This document shows positions 1 through 8,900 of a DNA stretch of 13,466 nt, one piece after another. The stretch is from Bacteroidales bacterium (GTDB taxonomy: Bacteria; Bacteroidota; Bacteroidia; Bacteroidales; WCHB1-69): the NCBI GenBank assembly GCA_016285615.1, contig JAEERB010000063.1:1-13466 (forward strand), given 5' to 3'. Numbering within the stretch: the stretch's first letter is position 1; each line of letters opens with the position of its first letter. The position numbers and the translations under genes are program-made. A model generated the notes under the pieces. It did no database searches and was not told where the DNA came from. It was given only the letters and a program-made list of their open reading frames with translations.

Positions 1-726
1 AATAAGTTGCCAATCTTTCTCCTTTTCCACTTCATTTTGCAACGACAGAGGTGAAAAGGACCCCGCCAATTTAAGTCGTACATGGGCATTTCCTGCAGCA
101 TGCACCATTTCAAAAATGCCGCGTTCAAGGAAGAGTCCCCCCACGTAGCAGACGGCTTGCTGGCGGTTCTCCCAATCTGTTCCAGGCGTTATTTCGCTTA
201 TTATGGGATAGTTGCACACCGACACAACTTGTGCAGCGGTCACTTTCTGGAAGCGCTCTTGAATGTGTGGCGTGGCCGTCACTACGGCACTCATTTTCCG
301 CACATGACGGTTCTCCCACCATTCTACCAGATGCGACATCATGCCACGCAAACACTTGGGAATCCACGGCTTAGTCAGTATTTGGCGAGGTAAGTCCTCA
401 TGACTGTCATACACCACCTTCTTCCCGCGACGAGCCAACTTGACACCCACAGAGAGCAATTCGGGGTCGTGAAAATGGTAGAGGTCCGCATCTATCTCCA
501 GGGCTTTGCCGAGTATCGATTTCCCCGATCTGAGAATGCGCTCAAAACGGTTGTCAAACTTGCGTACACCGTAGATTTTTACCTCTTCAACCACATCGTC
601 ATCGGCACCTGCCACCACCAAACTCACATCAAATCCCGCGCGCTGCAAGGAGACGCACTCCTTCCAGAAAATCCGGGTGTCAAGTTTCGGGTGAACAGAG
701 GTTAGATGACAGATTTTATTTTTCAT
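1..726 (-). CDS. Glycosyltransferase family 4 (group 1), N-terminal 242 residues, cut by left window edge
   Basis: The minus-strand frame is open from an ATG at 726-724 to base 1, giving 242 codons without a stop. Visible motifs are an N-terminal Rossmann-like stretch (KICHLTSVHPKLDTRIF, residues 4-20), HFHDPELL (84-91), YDSHED (106-111) and the start of the C-terminal nucleotide-sugar-binding half with YVGGLFLERGI (194-204) and LAGSF (220-224). This pattern fits GT-B fold family-4 transferases, which move a sugar from a nucleotide donor onto a lipid-linked glycan at the inner membrane. The donor-site E-x7-E region lies beyond the edge, so sugar specificity cannot be read. The ATG overlaps the stop of the upstream polymerase gene by 4 bp (ATGA), implying translational coupling. 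The plus-strand ORFs over this region are shadows. The family call is firm; the exact substrate is unknown. Confidence 0.88.
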   Translation of the reverse strand, partial: MKNKICHLTSVHPKLDTRIFWKECVSLQRAGFDVSLVVAGADDDVVEEVKIYGVRKFDNRFERILRSGKSILGKALEIDADLYHFHDPELLSVGVKLARRGKKVVYDSHEDLPRQILTKPWIPKCLRGMMSHLVEWWENRHVRKMSAVVTATPHIQERFQKVTAAQVVSVCNYPIISEITPGTDWENRQQAVCYVGGLFLERGIFEMVHAAGNAHVRLKLAGSFSPLSLQNEVEKEKDWQLI

Positions 727-2006
727 TCTTTCAAATCATTATCAGTTTTTAAAAAGAAGAGCGCTATTAGCATAAAGCAGAGAACACCATGTGTCAGCAG
801 GCTAGTCAAAAAGGCTCCATTCAAAAAGGTGAACATCGTAAGGACTATCACACCGAAGAAAATCGGGCGCATTTTAAGGCACTCGAAAAAGCGAAATACG
901 GCCGCAGTTCCTATGGTGAAAACCAATGATCCCCAATGACCGAAGTTCATAAATCCGTCGCCGATAAATCCTGTGTTGCAGCTCACATTGGTTCTTCCGT
1001 ACATGTAGTAGCCAATCAAGTGTGGTGGGTCAAGTTCGTAGGGATAGACGAAGAAATGACTCAAAATGCTATGTGACAAATAAAGGTGATTGTGCTCAAA
1101 ATAAGCGAAATAGACGCTGCTGAGTTGGGCTGGCGTAAAGAACATCCTTCTTACCATAATGCTTTCGGGTAGAATATTCCCTGTGGCCAGCGTAAATAGG
1201 GCTCCTGCCGCCACCATCAGCACTACGCCGAACAGAATAAAGCCCGCTTTGGCATCATAGTCGTCAAACAGACAGAATGCCAGTACCAAAAACAGCGATA
1301 ACACAACGGCTTTGTGTGGGTTGACCAGAAAAATATAGAGCATGGCAACTGTGGCGAACGCGATGACCCAGCCGTTTCGACGCCACACGCCATAAACCAG
1401 AAGTAAGGGCAACAGCACTTTGACAAGCGGTCCGAAAAGATAAGCCGTCAGTGTGGTGGTGCGCAGCTGGGCGGCTTCCCTGACATCGTAAACCTCCAAG
1501 CCCATCGAGAAGGCATTGAAATGGACATCCATGCCAAAGGTGATGATAAAGGGAATGAGCGCTAGCAGCGCCAAGGCCAGCAGTGTCGGCATCTGAAACC
1601 GTTGCGGTACGAGGGGCGATTTGAACGATGGTATTTGAAGCCAGTGGCTGGAGATTAAGAAGGTGAACAGCAGTGCATAAAGGCACGGAAATATACTGCC
1701 GCCACCGAATTGGAAAAAGACGATGGCGGGCACGCCGAAAAGCACTGCCGCGAAGATGCTGAGCGCGTAGGCAAATGAAGATGAGGGTTTAAGCCAGAAG
1801 ATGCAAAGTGCCAGCACCACCAGCAGTAGCGCACCCCATAACATAGTAGCGACTGAACAGGCCCACTGGAAATGCAAATGTGGGAAATGAGGGCAGACGA
1901 AATGGCCGTATTCCACCACCATCAGCACATAGTAGGCAAAAAAAAGTATGATGTGTGCCGTTCGATTACTTAGTAACTGTAATAACTTGTCTTTTAGGCT
2001 TTTCAT
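723..2006 (-). CDS. Polytopic membrane protein, probable Wzy-like O-antigen/capsule repeat-unit polymerase
   Basis: This 427-residue protein is almost entirely hydrophobic helices separated by short loops. Clear membrane segments lie near residues 17-36, 50-72, 78-99, 104-120, 140-158, 190-207, 212-228, 233-247, 254-275, 357-372, 382-400 and 403-419. A longer loop (about 276-355) contains a Gly-rich stretch ending NTGFIGDGFMNFGHWG (344-359), resembling the conserved late loop of Wzy-type polymerases. Such enzymes join lipid-linked repeat units at the periplasmic face of the inner membrane. Sequence conservation in this class is poor, so the call rests on topology, that loop and position between a flippase and a glycosyltransferase. 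The start ATG overlaps the flippase stop by 4 bp and the stop overlaps the glycosyltransferase start by 4 bp. An O-antigen ligase is a less likely alternative. Confidence 0.72.
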   Translation of the reverse strand: MKSLKDKLLQLLSNRTAHIILFFAYYVLMVVEYGHFVCPHFPHLHFQWACSVATMLWGALLLVVLALCIFWLKPSSSFAYALSIFAAVLFGVPAIVFFQFGGGSIFPCLYALLFTFLISSHWLQIPSFKSPLVPQRFQMPTLLALALLALIPFIITFGMDVHFNAFSMGLEVYDVREAAQLRTTTLTAYLFGPLVKVLLPLLLVYGVWRRNGWVIAFATVAMLYIFLVNPHKAVVLSLFLVLAFCLFDDYDAKAGFILFGVVLMVAAGALFTLATGNILPESIMVRRMFFTPAQLSSVYFAYFEHNHLYLSHSILSHFFVYPYELDPPHLIGYYMYGRTNVSCNTGFIGDGFMNFGHWGSLVFTIGTAAVFRFFECLKMRPIFFGVIVLTMFTFLNGAFLTSLLTHGVLCFMLIALFFLKTDNDLKE

Positions 2007-3304
2007 AACTCTCTGTCAATTTTTTTACAGTTAAAAAGAATCAGAATGAAATAGATGGAATAGGCAATGAGATTCAATGCCGTAAAAATCCAAAGGAATT
2101 GATCTACAGGTAGATGGCGGAAGAAATAGAGTGCCATCACCAGCAAGAAATAGCCGATTTGCCAGGCTGCCAGGGTTTTCAGTTTTTCCAAAACGGTAAA
2201 GCAGATGCTTAGCGGAGAAACGACAAACTGTATGGCAAAGGCGAAGGTGAGAATTTGTGCATAATGCCCGGATTCCTTCCAAACGGCGGAGAAAAAGAAC
2301 GAGAACAACTGCGGCCCCCACAACAGGATAATCACCACAAACGGGAGGATAATGGCGGTTAGCACTAGGGCTGTTTTTAAGATGGTGGGCGTAATCTTCT
2401 GCTTGTCAACCACTTTGTCGCGCAATTCCTTGAGTAGCACCTGCATCAGCGACGCGGTGATGAAGGCGATGGGCACCGCCAGAATCTGGCGACTCAGGTC
2501 GAAGTAGCCCGTGACGGTGACGCCGAAAAAGGCGTTGAGGAAAAAGACAGGCAGCAGCATGCTCAGCGTGTTTAACACAGCAGGAACAGCCTGATATTTA
2601 GGAAATTCATTGTATTCTTTCAAGGCTTGCGTCACTGTGCTCAACGATTGTCCTTTGAATGAGAGTACCCGACGTGCCGCCTGGAAATAGGCCGACACAA
2701 TGTTGACACTGTTGCCCACGATATCTCCAACGGGCAGGCCAACTTGTATTTTTGCCACTCCTGCGCCTATTTGCGTCACGCCTTCTGAGGCGCGTCGGCA
2801 CATCTTGTTCAACGAGATGGCCTTGAATGCGGAACGGCGTGTCAGCCAATAGTTAAAGAATTGATATACAGAAAATAATAATGTTGAGAGAGGTACAAGG
2901 TAAAGCCAGTGGGCATATTCAATAGGGAAATTGAGCATGCGAATGATAGGCTGTTGGAAGAAATAGATGGTTGCAAGTATTATTAAGTTGATAATCAGTG
3001 AAATGAAAATGCCACCAACTAAAATTGCAACGGAGGTTTTCTCCTCTTTGGGTAGCACCACCGACAGTTCGTAGCGCATGGTAACCACCACCACAAGCAC
3101 CCCGACGATACTCATATAAAGCGAGAAGGCTCCGAAGTCGTCGGCGGAATACATTCTTCTGATAATCAGTTGGACAGCGATAAGAATCACTTGGGCGATG
3201 ACCGTACCTGAAATCAATGTCGCCGCATGTTTCAAAATACGATTGCCGAAAAGATTTTTAAAGAATCCCTCTTTTTTTAAAATCCCATTCGTCTCTGAGC
3301 CCAT
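2003..3304 (-). CDS. Wzx-like polysaccharide flippase (MOP/PST family)
   Basis: This is a 433-residue membrane protein of the size usual for Wzx/RfbX-type lipid-linked oligosaccharide translocases, with about 12-14 hydrophobic segments. The N-terminal part shows the family pattern: first helix about 27-47, then RRMYSADDFGAFSLYMSIVG (49-68) and RYELSVVLP (77-85), which matches the R-x-Y-x-x-D-F-G and RYE-x-x-x-x-LP signatures of bacterial flippases. It would move undecaprenyl-linked repeat units across the inner membrane for the polymerase encoded next. The gene begins 78 bp after the lysA stop; no TAnnTTTG box was found in that gap, so read-through from lysCA is plausible. Its TGA stop overlaps the next ATG. 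The ATG at 3304 is the only sensible start before the first helix. The class is confident; the glycan transported is unknown. Confidence 0.85.
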   Translation of the reverse strand: MGSETNGILKKEGFFKNLFGNRILKHAATLISGTVIAQVILIAVQLIIRRMYSADDFGAFSLYMSIVGVLVVVVTMRYELSVVLPKEEKTSVAILVGGIFISLIINLIILATIYFFQQPIIRMLNFPIEYAHWLYLVPLSTLLFSVYQFFNYWLTRRSAFKAISLNKMCRRASEGVTQIGAGVAKIQVGLPVGDIVGNSVNIVSAYFQAARRVLSFKGQSLSTVTQALKEYNEFPKYQAVPAVLNTLSMLLPVFFLNAFFGVTVTGYFDLSRQILAVPIAFITASLMQVLLKELRDKVVDKQKITPTILKTALVLTAIILPFVVIILLWGPQLFSFFFSAVWKESGHYAQILTFAFAIQFVVSPLSICFTVLEKLKTLAAWQIGYFLLVMALYFFRHLPVDQFLWIFTALNLIAYSIYFILILFNCKKIDREL

Positions 3305-3382
3305 TCGTGTCGTTTATGATTAAATAGTGATGCCGGCATTTTTTGCAAACACCTGCTTCTCACTTTGTCTGTGCAAAGCCAA

Positions 3383-4549
3383 TCATTTTTTTTTGATGTC
3401 GTCACTGGTAATGTGGCCAGGCAGTCGTCGCAGGTTGTAGCCCGAAGCCATGATTTCGCCGTAGGCACCAGCGGAACGCAGGGCTAACAAGTCGCCGCGT
3501 TGCGCGCCAGAGACGGCAAAGTCCTTGACAAACACATCGCTCGACTCGCAAATGGGGCCGACAACATCGTAGATTTCCTCCTCTCGCTTGGAGGTGAGAT
3601 TCTCAATACGATGGAAGGCCTGGTACAGGGCGGGACGGATGAGGTCGCTCATGCCTGCATCCACGATGATGAACTTCTTGTGGGTGCCTTGTTTTACATA
3701 TAAAACTCTGGTAATCAGATTGCCACATTGCGCTACCATACTTCTTCCCAATTCGAAATGCAGTGTCTGTCCCTCGCGCAGGTTGAGTCCGTGGCGGAAA
3801 ACTTCGAAATAGTGCTCAAAATCGGGAATGGACAAATGGTTGGGATGTTCGTAGTTGACGCCCAAGCCGCCACCCACATTGATGTGCAACAGCTTGTGCC
3901 CCGCTTTTTCCATCTCGTCCATTATTTGGTTGACGCGCACGCACAGCGTTTGGAACGGCTCCATATCGGTAATTTGGCTGCCTATATGGAAATGGAGTCC
4001 GAGAAGATGGATGTTAGGCAACTGCTGACAGCGATTGGCTACATCCACAGCCTCTTCCATGTTGATGCCGAACTTGTTTTCGTTGAGGCCGGTGGTGATA
4101 TACTGGTGGGTGTGTGCGTTGACATTGGGGTTGATGCGCAGACATACGGGCGCTTTTTTGCCCATCTCGCTGGCCAATTCATTGATGACCTCCAGCTCAG
4201 GTAGCGATTCTACATTGAAAGAGAAGATGTTGTGCTCTAAAGCCAAGCGGATTTCGCGGTCGGTTTTGCCCACGCCGGCAAAGACAATTTTGTGGGCGGG
4301 GAAGCCGGCAGCCAGTGCGGCTTTGATCTCCTCTCCGTTGACACAATCGGCACCGAAGCCATGAGCTGCAATTTCGCGCATGATCTCAGGTGTGGCGCAG
4401 GCCTTCACAGCATAATGCACTTGCATATAGGCATCGACAGCCCTCCGTTTGATCTCCTCTAACGTGTTGCGAAGGATATCCATGTCGTAATAGTAGAAGG
4501 GCGTCTCTATTTTCTGAAATTGTTCGGTGGGAAATTGGCCAATGAGCAT
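3383..4549 (-). CDS. lysA: Diaminopimelate decarboxylase (meso-DAP to L-lysine)
   Basis: This 388-residue fold-type III PLP enzyme removes CO2 from the D-centre of meso-diaminopimelate, the last step of lysine synthesis in the cytoplasm. Visible hallmarks are the PLP lysine in VHYAVKACA (K49), the barrel motif GLHFHIGSQ (184-192), the phosphate-binding GGGLG (226-230), FELGRS (265-270, where many relatives have EPGR), GPICESSDVF (331-340) with the cysteine donated across the dimer, and SAGAYG (359-364) with YN at 371-372. Full length suggests an intact gene. It starts 21 bp after lysC on the same strand, so the two are very probably one transcript linking the committed and final steps of lysine synthesis. 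The ATG at 4549 fits the usual N-terminus. Confidence 0.95.
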   Translation of the reverse strand: MLIGQFPTEQFQKIETPFYYYDMDILRNTLEEIKRRAVDAYMQVHYAVKACATPEIMREIAAHGFGADCVNGEEIKAALAAGFPAHKIVFAGVGKTDREIRLALEHNIFSFNVESLPELEVINELASEMGKKAPVCLRINPNVNAHTHQYITTGLNENKFGINMEEAVDVANRCQQLPNIHLLGLHFHIGSQITDMEPFQTLCVRVNQIMDEMEKAGHKLLHINVGGGLGVNYEHPNHLSIPDFEHYFEVFRHGLNLREGQTLHFELGRSMVAQCGNLITRVLYVKQGTHKKFIIVDAGMSDLIRPALYQAFHRIENLTSKREEEIYDVVGPICESSDVFVKDFAVSGAQRGDLLALRSAGAYGEIMASGYNLRRLPGHITSDDIKKK

Positions 4550-4570
4550 AATGTGTTAGTAATGATATTG

Positions 4571-5881
4571 TTAGAAAAGATGGTCGCTAAGAGCTTGCAG
4601 GGCGCGTGTCTTGTCTTCGGCTCTGATGAGGATAGAGATGTTGTGGTCGGAACCACCGTAGGAAATCATACGCACGGGAATCTCCTTGAGGGCGTCCACC
4701 ACTTTGGCTTCGTAGCCTACATTCTGGGTGTTAAGGTCTCCTACTACGCTGATGATGACCATGTTGCGTTCAACGGTAACCGTGCCGAGGTTTCGCAGTT
4801 CATCTACAATGCTGTCCAAGTGGTCGGTGTTGTCGATGGTGAGCGAGACGGCCACCTCTGAGGTGGTAATCAAGTCGATACTGGTGCGGTACTTCTCGAA
4901 AATCTCGAACATCTGGCGCAGGAAACCGTAGGCCATGAGCATGCGGCCCGAAAGAATACGTATGGCGCAGATGCCGTCTTTGGCAGCCACGGCTTCTATC
5001 TTTCCTTGCTTGAAAGTATTGCTGATGGTTGTGCCCTGAGCTGAAGGCTCAAGCGTGTTCAGCAAGCGCACGGGAATGTTCTTCAACTTGGCGGGTAGGA
5101 TGCAGGTGGGGTGCAGGATTTTGGCGCCGAAGTAGGCCAACTCGGCGGCCTCTTCAAACGACAGTTGCGGCACAGGTTTTGTGTTGGCGACAAAGCGTGG
5201 GTCGTTGTTGTGCATACCGTCAATGTCGGTCCAAATCTGAATTTCGTCAGCGTCAATGGCGGCACCAATCAGCGATGCGGAATAGTCGGAGCCACCACGT
5301 TTTAGGTTGGAGATGCTTCCGTTATGGTCGCGACAGATAAAGCCTTGAGTGATAACGATATCGTAATCTTTATAGGACGGCCATATGGCGTGCAGTTTTT
5401 CGGTGATGAGTGGTAGCGACGGCTCTCCATTCTCGTCAAGGCACATGAAATCCAGCGCCGGCATAAGGGTGGCTTTAACGCCACGCTCTTGCAGCAGCAG
5501 CGTCATCATGTTGGTGCTCATCTGCTCGCCCATGGCGACAATCTCCTTCTCAACCTGCTCGCCAATAGGCATGAGGTAAAGCTTACGAAGTTGGTTGAGA
5601 AACTCTTCAATACGTCGAAGAGCCTCGTTTCGGCAGCTCTCGGTGGCGTATAAAGCGTCTATTTCGAGATGATATTTGCGGGTGAGTTCGTTGAGAACTT
5701 CAGCGGCAGCCGCATGATTGTCGCGCTTGGCGTAATCAGAAATCTGTATCAGACTGTTGGTGGTGCCGCTCATGGCCGAGAGCACAACTATCTTCTGTTG
5801 ACCATCGGTAATCAGGTCGGCCACATGTTGCATGCGCTTTGCTGAACCTACGGATGTGCCTCCAAATTTTAGAACTTTCAT
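4571..5881 (-). CDS. lysC: Aspartate kinase, monofunctional with C-terminal ACT domains
   Basis: This 436-residue aspartokinase phosphorylates L-aspartate with ATP, opening the pathway to lysine, threonine, methionine and meso-DAP. Motifs seen are KFGGTSVG (5-12), RGGSDYSA (195-202), WTDIDG (217-222) and ELAYFGAKILHP (247-258) in the kinase domain, then two ACT-like regulatory segments at about 305-370 and 375-436, expected to bind a feedback amino acid. No homoserine dehydrogenase domain follows, so it is not a ThrA-type fusion. The frame can be extended 7 codons to a TTG at 5902, but that TTG lies inside the putative -7 box, so the ATG at 5881, matching the family start MKVLKFGG, is chosen. 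The predicted leader is too short for a lysine riboswitch. It is probably the first gene of the minus-strand array. Confidence 0.95.
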   Translation of the reverse strand: MKVLKFGGTSVGSAKRMQHVADLITDGQQKIVVLSAMSGTTNSLIQISDYAKRDNHAAAAEVLNELTRKYHLEIDALYATESCRNEALRRIEEFLNQLRKLYLMPIGEQVEKEIVAMGEQMSTNMMTLLLQERGVKATLMPALDFMCLDENGEPSLPLITEKLHAIWPSYKDYDIVITQGFICRDHNGSISNLKRGGSDYSASLIGAAIDADEIQIWTDIDGMHNNDPRFVANTKPVPQLSFEEAAELAYFGAKILHPTCILPAKLKNIPVRLLNTLEPSAQGTTISNTFKQGKIEAVAAKDGICAIRILSGRMLMAYGFLRQMFEIFEKYRTSIDLITTSEVAVSLTIDNTDHLDSIVDELRNLGTVTVERNMVIISVVGDLNTQNVGYEAKVVDALKEIPVRMISYGGSDHNISILIRAEDKTRALQALSDHLF

Positions 5882-5890
5882 CGTCTTTTT

Positions 5891-5923
5891 TTTGGGGTGC
5901 AAAAATAAAAAATTATATTTTTG
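5891..5923 (+). promoter_or_regulatory. Putative promoter of the C10 protease gene (-33 TTTG and -7 TATTTTTG)
   Basis: TTTG at 5891-5894 is followed after 21 bp by TATTTTTG at 5916-5923, an exact match to the Bacteroidetes -33/-7 pattern. The expected start of transcription is near 5929, about 18 nt before the ATG at 5947. The two -7 boxes of this divergent region lie back to back with only 8 bp between them, and the -33 element of this promoter sits close to the predicted lysC transcription start. Confidence 0.6.
5900..5907 (-). promoter_or_regulatory. Bacteroidales-type -7 box upstream of lysC
   Basis: On the minus strand this reads TATTTTTG, an exact match to the TAnnTTTG -7 consensus of Bacteroidetes promoters. 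It lies 18 bp upstream of the lysC ATG, giving a leader of roughly 10-15 nt. No good -33 TTTG is seen at the usual 19-21 bp spacing; only a weak TTTA lies at 5924-5927. Confidence 0.6.
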
Positions 5924-5946
5924 TAAATTATATATTGAATGGTAAA

Positions 5947-8900
5947 ATGAGTGTTATGAAAAGATTGCTTGCTATCATCTTTTTAGGATGGCTATTAACT
6001 ATGCCCGCTTGGTCGAATCCAGTTGACATGGCTACGGTAAAACGTGTGGCGCACAATTTTCTCCAATCGCGTAATGTGTCTGTCACCAAGGCCATGCCTT
6101 CTGTCGCTTATACGGCTACTACAAAGCTTGCCTCAACTAAGTCCACAGACCTCTTTTATGTGCTCAACTGTGGTGACGCTTTTGTGGTTGTGGCCGCTGA
6201 TGACCGTGTGACGCCAGTGCTCGGCTACTCGACCGAAGGTGCTTTCGATCCGCAGAATGTGCCAATACAGATGCAAGACTTTTTAGATGCTTTCAGTCAG
6301 GAGATTACGGCTATCATCAATGAGCCGGCATGTCCATCGCTCTATCAGGAGCGTTGGGCCACGTTGCTCTCCGATTCATACGCTGCCACGAAAGGAACGG
6401 CCGTGGTGGGACCGCTGTTGTCAACCAATTGGGCGCAGACGGAGTACTACAACAGCCTCTGCCCTAAAGATGCCGCTGGCTCTGGCGGCCATGTGCCCGT
6501 GGGTTGTGTGGCTACAGCCATGGCGCAAGTGATTCGCTATTGGGAATATCCTGTTCACGGTGTGGGTAGTCATACCTATCTGGCCAACTCCAGTGCATAC
6601 GGCTATGGTGATTATGGCGAACAAACAGCTGATTACGAACATACTACATACGATTATGACAACATGCCCAACAGGCTGACGGCTTCGAGTACGCCGGAGC
6701 AGGTGACTGCCGTCGCCACACTGTCGTATCATTGCGGCGTGAGCGTTGACATGTTCTACGGTCCTAAAGGTAGCGGCTCGTTTATGGATAGAGTGGGACC
6801 CGCCCTCATCAAGTATTTTGATTATCCTGATCGTCTTAAACACCTGTCGCGCAATAACTATACTGATGAAGAGTGGGTAAGGATGCTGAAGGCCGAACTC
6901 GATTTGGGTCACCCGATGCCTTACGATGGTGCGGGCGATGCCGGTGGTCACGCCTTTGTGTGCGATGGCTACGATAACGAGGATTATTTCCACTTCAACT
7001 GGGGCTGGAATGGTGCCTATAACAACTATTTCCTCGTGTCGAGTCTGAATCCCGTGCCAACACAGCCACAGCTTACGTTTAACAACCGCTGTTCGGCCAT
7101 CTTCGGCATTGATGCGGAGACCCCCGTTATGCTGCTCAATACCGATGAACTGGTATTGGTGGCCGAAAAAAACAAACCGAGCGACAGTAAGAAGGTGACT
7201 TTGCGTACCTATTTTCTGCAGAATAATATCAACCTCACGACAGTGGGCAATTTCCAAATCAGTACCGATGGCGTTAATTACGCTTCCTCGTTGGATTTCA
7301 ATAAGGTAGGAGGTGAGTTGTACGTGCGCTTCAATGCAGGTAGTACCGATGAAAATGGTCGTTTGCTGTTGTCATCGGGCTCTACCCAGGATACGGTAGA
7401 GTTGAAAGGCTTGGTTTACGAAGTTACTTGTGATGCACCTGAAAATCTTGATTATGAGATAAATGAAGGCGAAAGTGTGGAGCTTTTTTGGGATGCGCCG
7501 GCTGCCATTTCGAAGCCTGTGACTGTCACTTGGAACACGAACACTAACCTCCATCTCAGCTATCCGTCGGCTTACAAGGCCTATCAAATGCACCGCTATA
7601 CCGAGGCCGACCTGCTTGCCTATCATGGAATGCAGTTGAAGAGTGTCTCTTTCAAGCCTAATGCCGATGCGTTGCAGTATAAAGTGATTGTCTATCAAGG
7701 CGGTAGCTTCGTTAGGGGAAAATACGATCCGGGCAACATCGTGGCTGAACAAGTATTGGATTTATCCTCATTAGATTATTCAAATTGGAATACCATCCAG
7801 TTGGATGAGCCCGTTACGATTGATGCCACACAAGAGTTGTGGTATGGCATCTATCTGGAGGCGCCGGCCATGTCGTCAGTGATGAATATGGGACGATGCT
7901 CTGAGCATGGCAAGGGTAACATCATGGGCACTGTTAGCGGCAACACGATTACATGGGCCCAAGAGTCGCACGGCTACTGCAATGCTTTGAAGGCAGAGAT
8001 AGCCGCCGCCGACAGTGGTGTGGTCAATTACGACATCGCCCGCGACGGTTACCATCTGGCCACAGTCACCACTTTGCAATATGTAGATCCGTTGAAGGTT
8101 AACGGCATTTACCACTATGCCATAACCGCCAATTGGGCCAATGGCTGTTCAGCCGTCGCCGAGCAGGATGTGGTGGTGGAGGCTATGCCCGACAATCCTT
8201 GCGCTATCAAAATTCCTTACATAACCGATTTTGATAGCAATATTGAAGGTACGGCTGGCAATGTGGAGAGCAATATCAAGTGCTGGACCAAGTTGCAGTC
8301 GGGTAGCGAAAAGGCGCGTGTGGGCACGAACTTGCATAATGGCACCAATGCGTATGAGTTTGGTAATCCTGGTTTGAACGGCTATACGATGGCTGTACTG
8401 CCGCCCGTGGCTGGCAAGACCAAGGTGAAAGATCTTGTTGTGGGCTTTAATGGTTTGGCTACAGGACCTTCTGTGAAGTTGGAGATTGGTGTGATGACCA
8501 ATCCTGATGATGTTTCTACCTTCCAAATGGTGGCAACTATCAAGGGTGAGGATCTGATGCTTCTGGGATGGAAATATTTCAAAATACCACTGTCATCCTA
8601 TACGGGTCGTGGCAAATATGTGGCCTTCCGCAATGTGGCCACGGGCAGCTTGGTCGGTGCCCGTATTGATGATCTGACGCTGGATAACTGCACGATGCCG
8701 ATGCCGTACGACGTGACACTGTCGGCCAACGGCTCGAAGGTGACCGTTGACTGGACCGACCCGTCGGAGGCTACGCAGTGGGAGGTGGAATATGGTTTGC
8801 ACGGTAGCACTGCCGAAGGTATGGCTGCCGGCAAGGGTACGAAGGTGAAAGTGGACCATCATCCTGTGACGTTGGAATTGGCTGAAGGTAAGACCTACGA

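Noticed and set aside
82..705. Plus-strand ORFs of about 100 residues in the first 700 bp
   Set aside because: The minus strand encodes an unambiguous glycosyltransferase across the whole stretch; the plus-strand ORFs are shadows.
3330..3339. Palindrome ATGCCGGCAT in the lysA-flippase gap as a terminator
   Set aside because: The half-site is only 5 bp with no loop, and the run of T follows it on the plus strand, the wrong direction for lysA transcripts.
3740..3775. LysA has ELGR where many family members have EPGR
   Set aside because: All other catalytic motifs are intact, and from memory Bacteroidales LysA proteins often carry FELGR; it is likely a lineage variant and not a defect.
5882..5902. 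Longer lysC starting at TTG 5902 (7 extra residues)
   Set aside because: The TTG is part of the exact -7 box, and the family N-terminus MKVLKFGG begins at the ATG 5881.
5839..5946. Longer protease start at TTG 5839
   Set aside because: It overlaps lysC and lies upstream of the predicted promoter; the signal peptide begins at 5947 or 5956.
5882..5946. Lysine riboswitch in front of lysC
   Set aside because: The whole gap is 65 bp and the predicted leader about 10-15 nt, far too short for an L-box.
6421..7257. 278-residue minus-strand ORF inside the protease gene
   Set aside because: It is antisense to the C10 catalytic region, whose frame carries clear active-site motifs; the antisense product has no recognisable domain and arises from codon bias.
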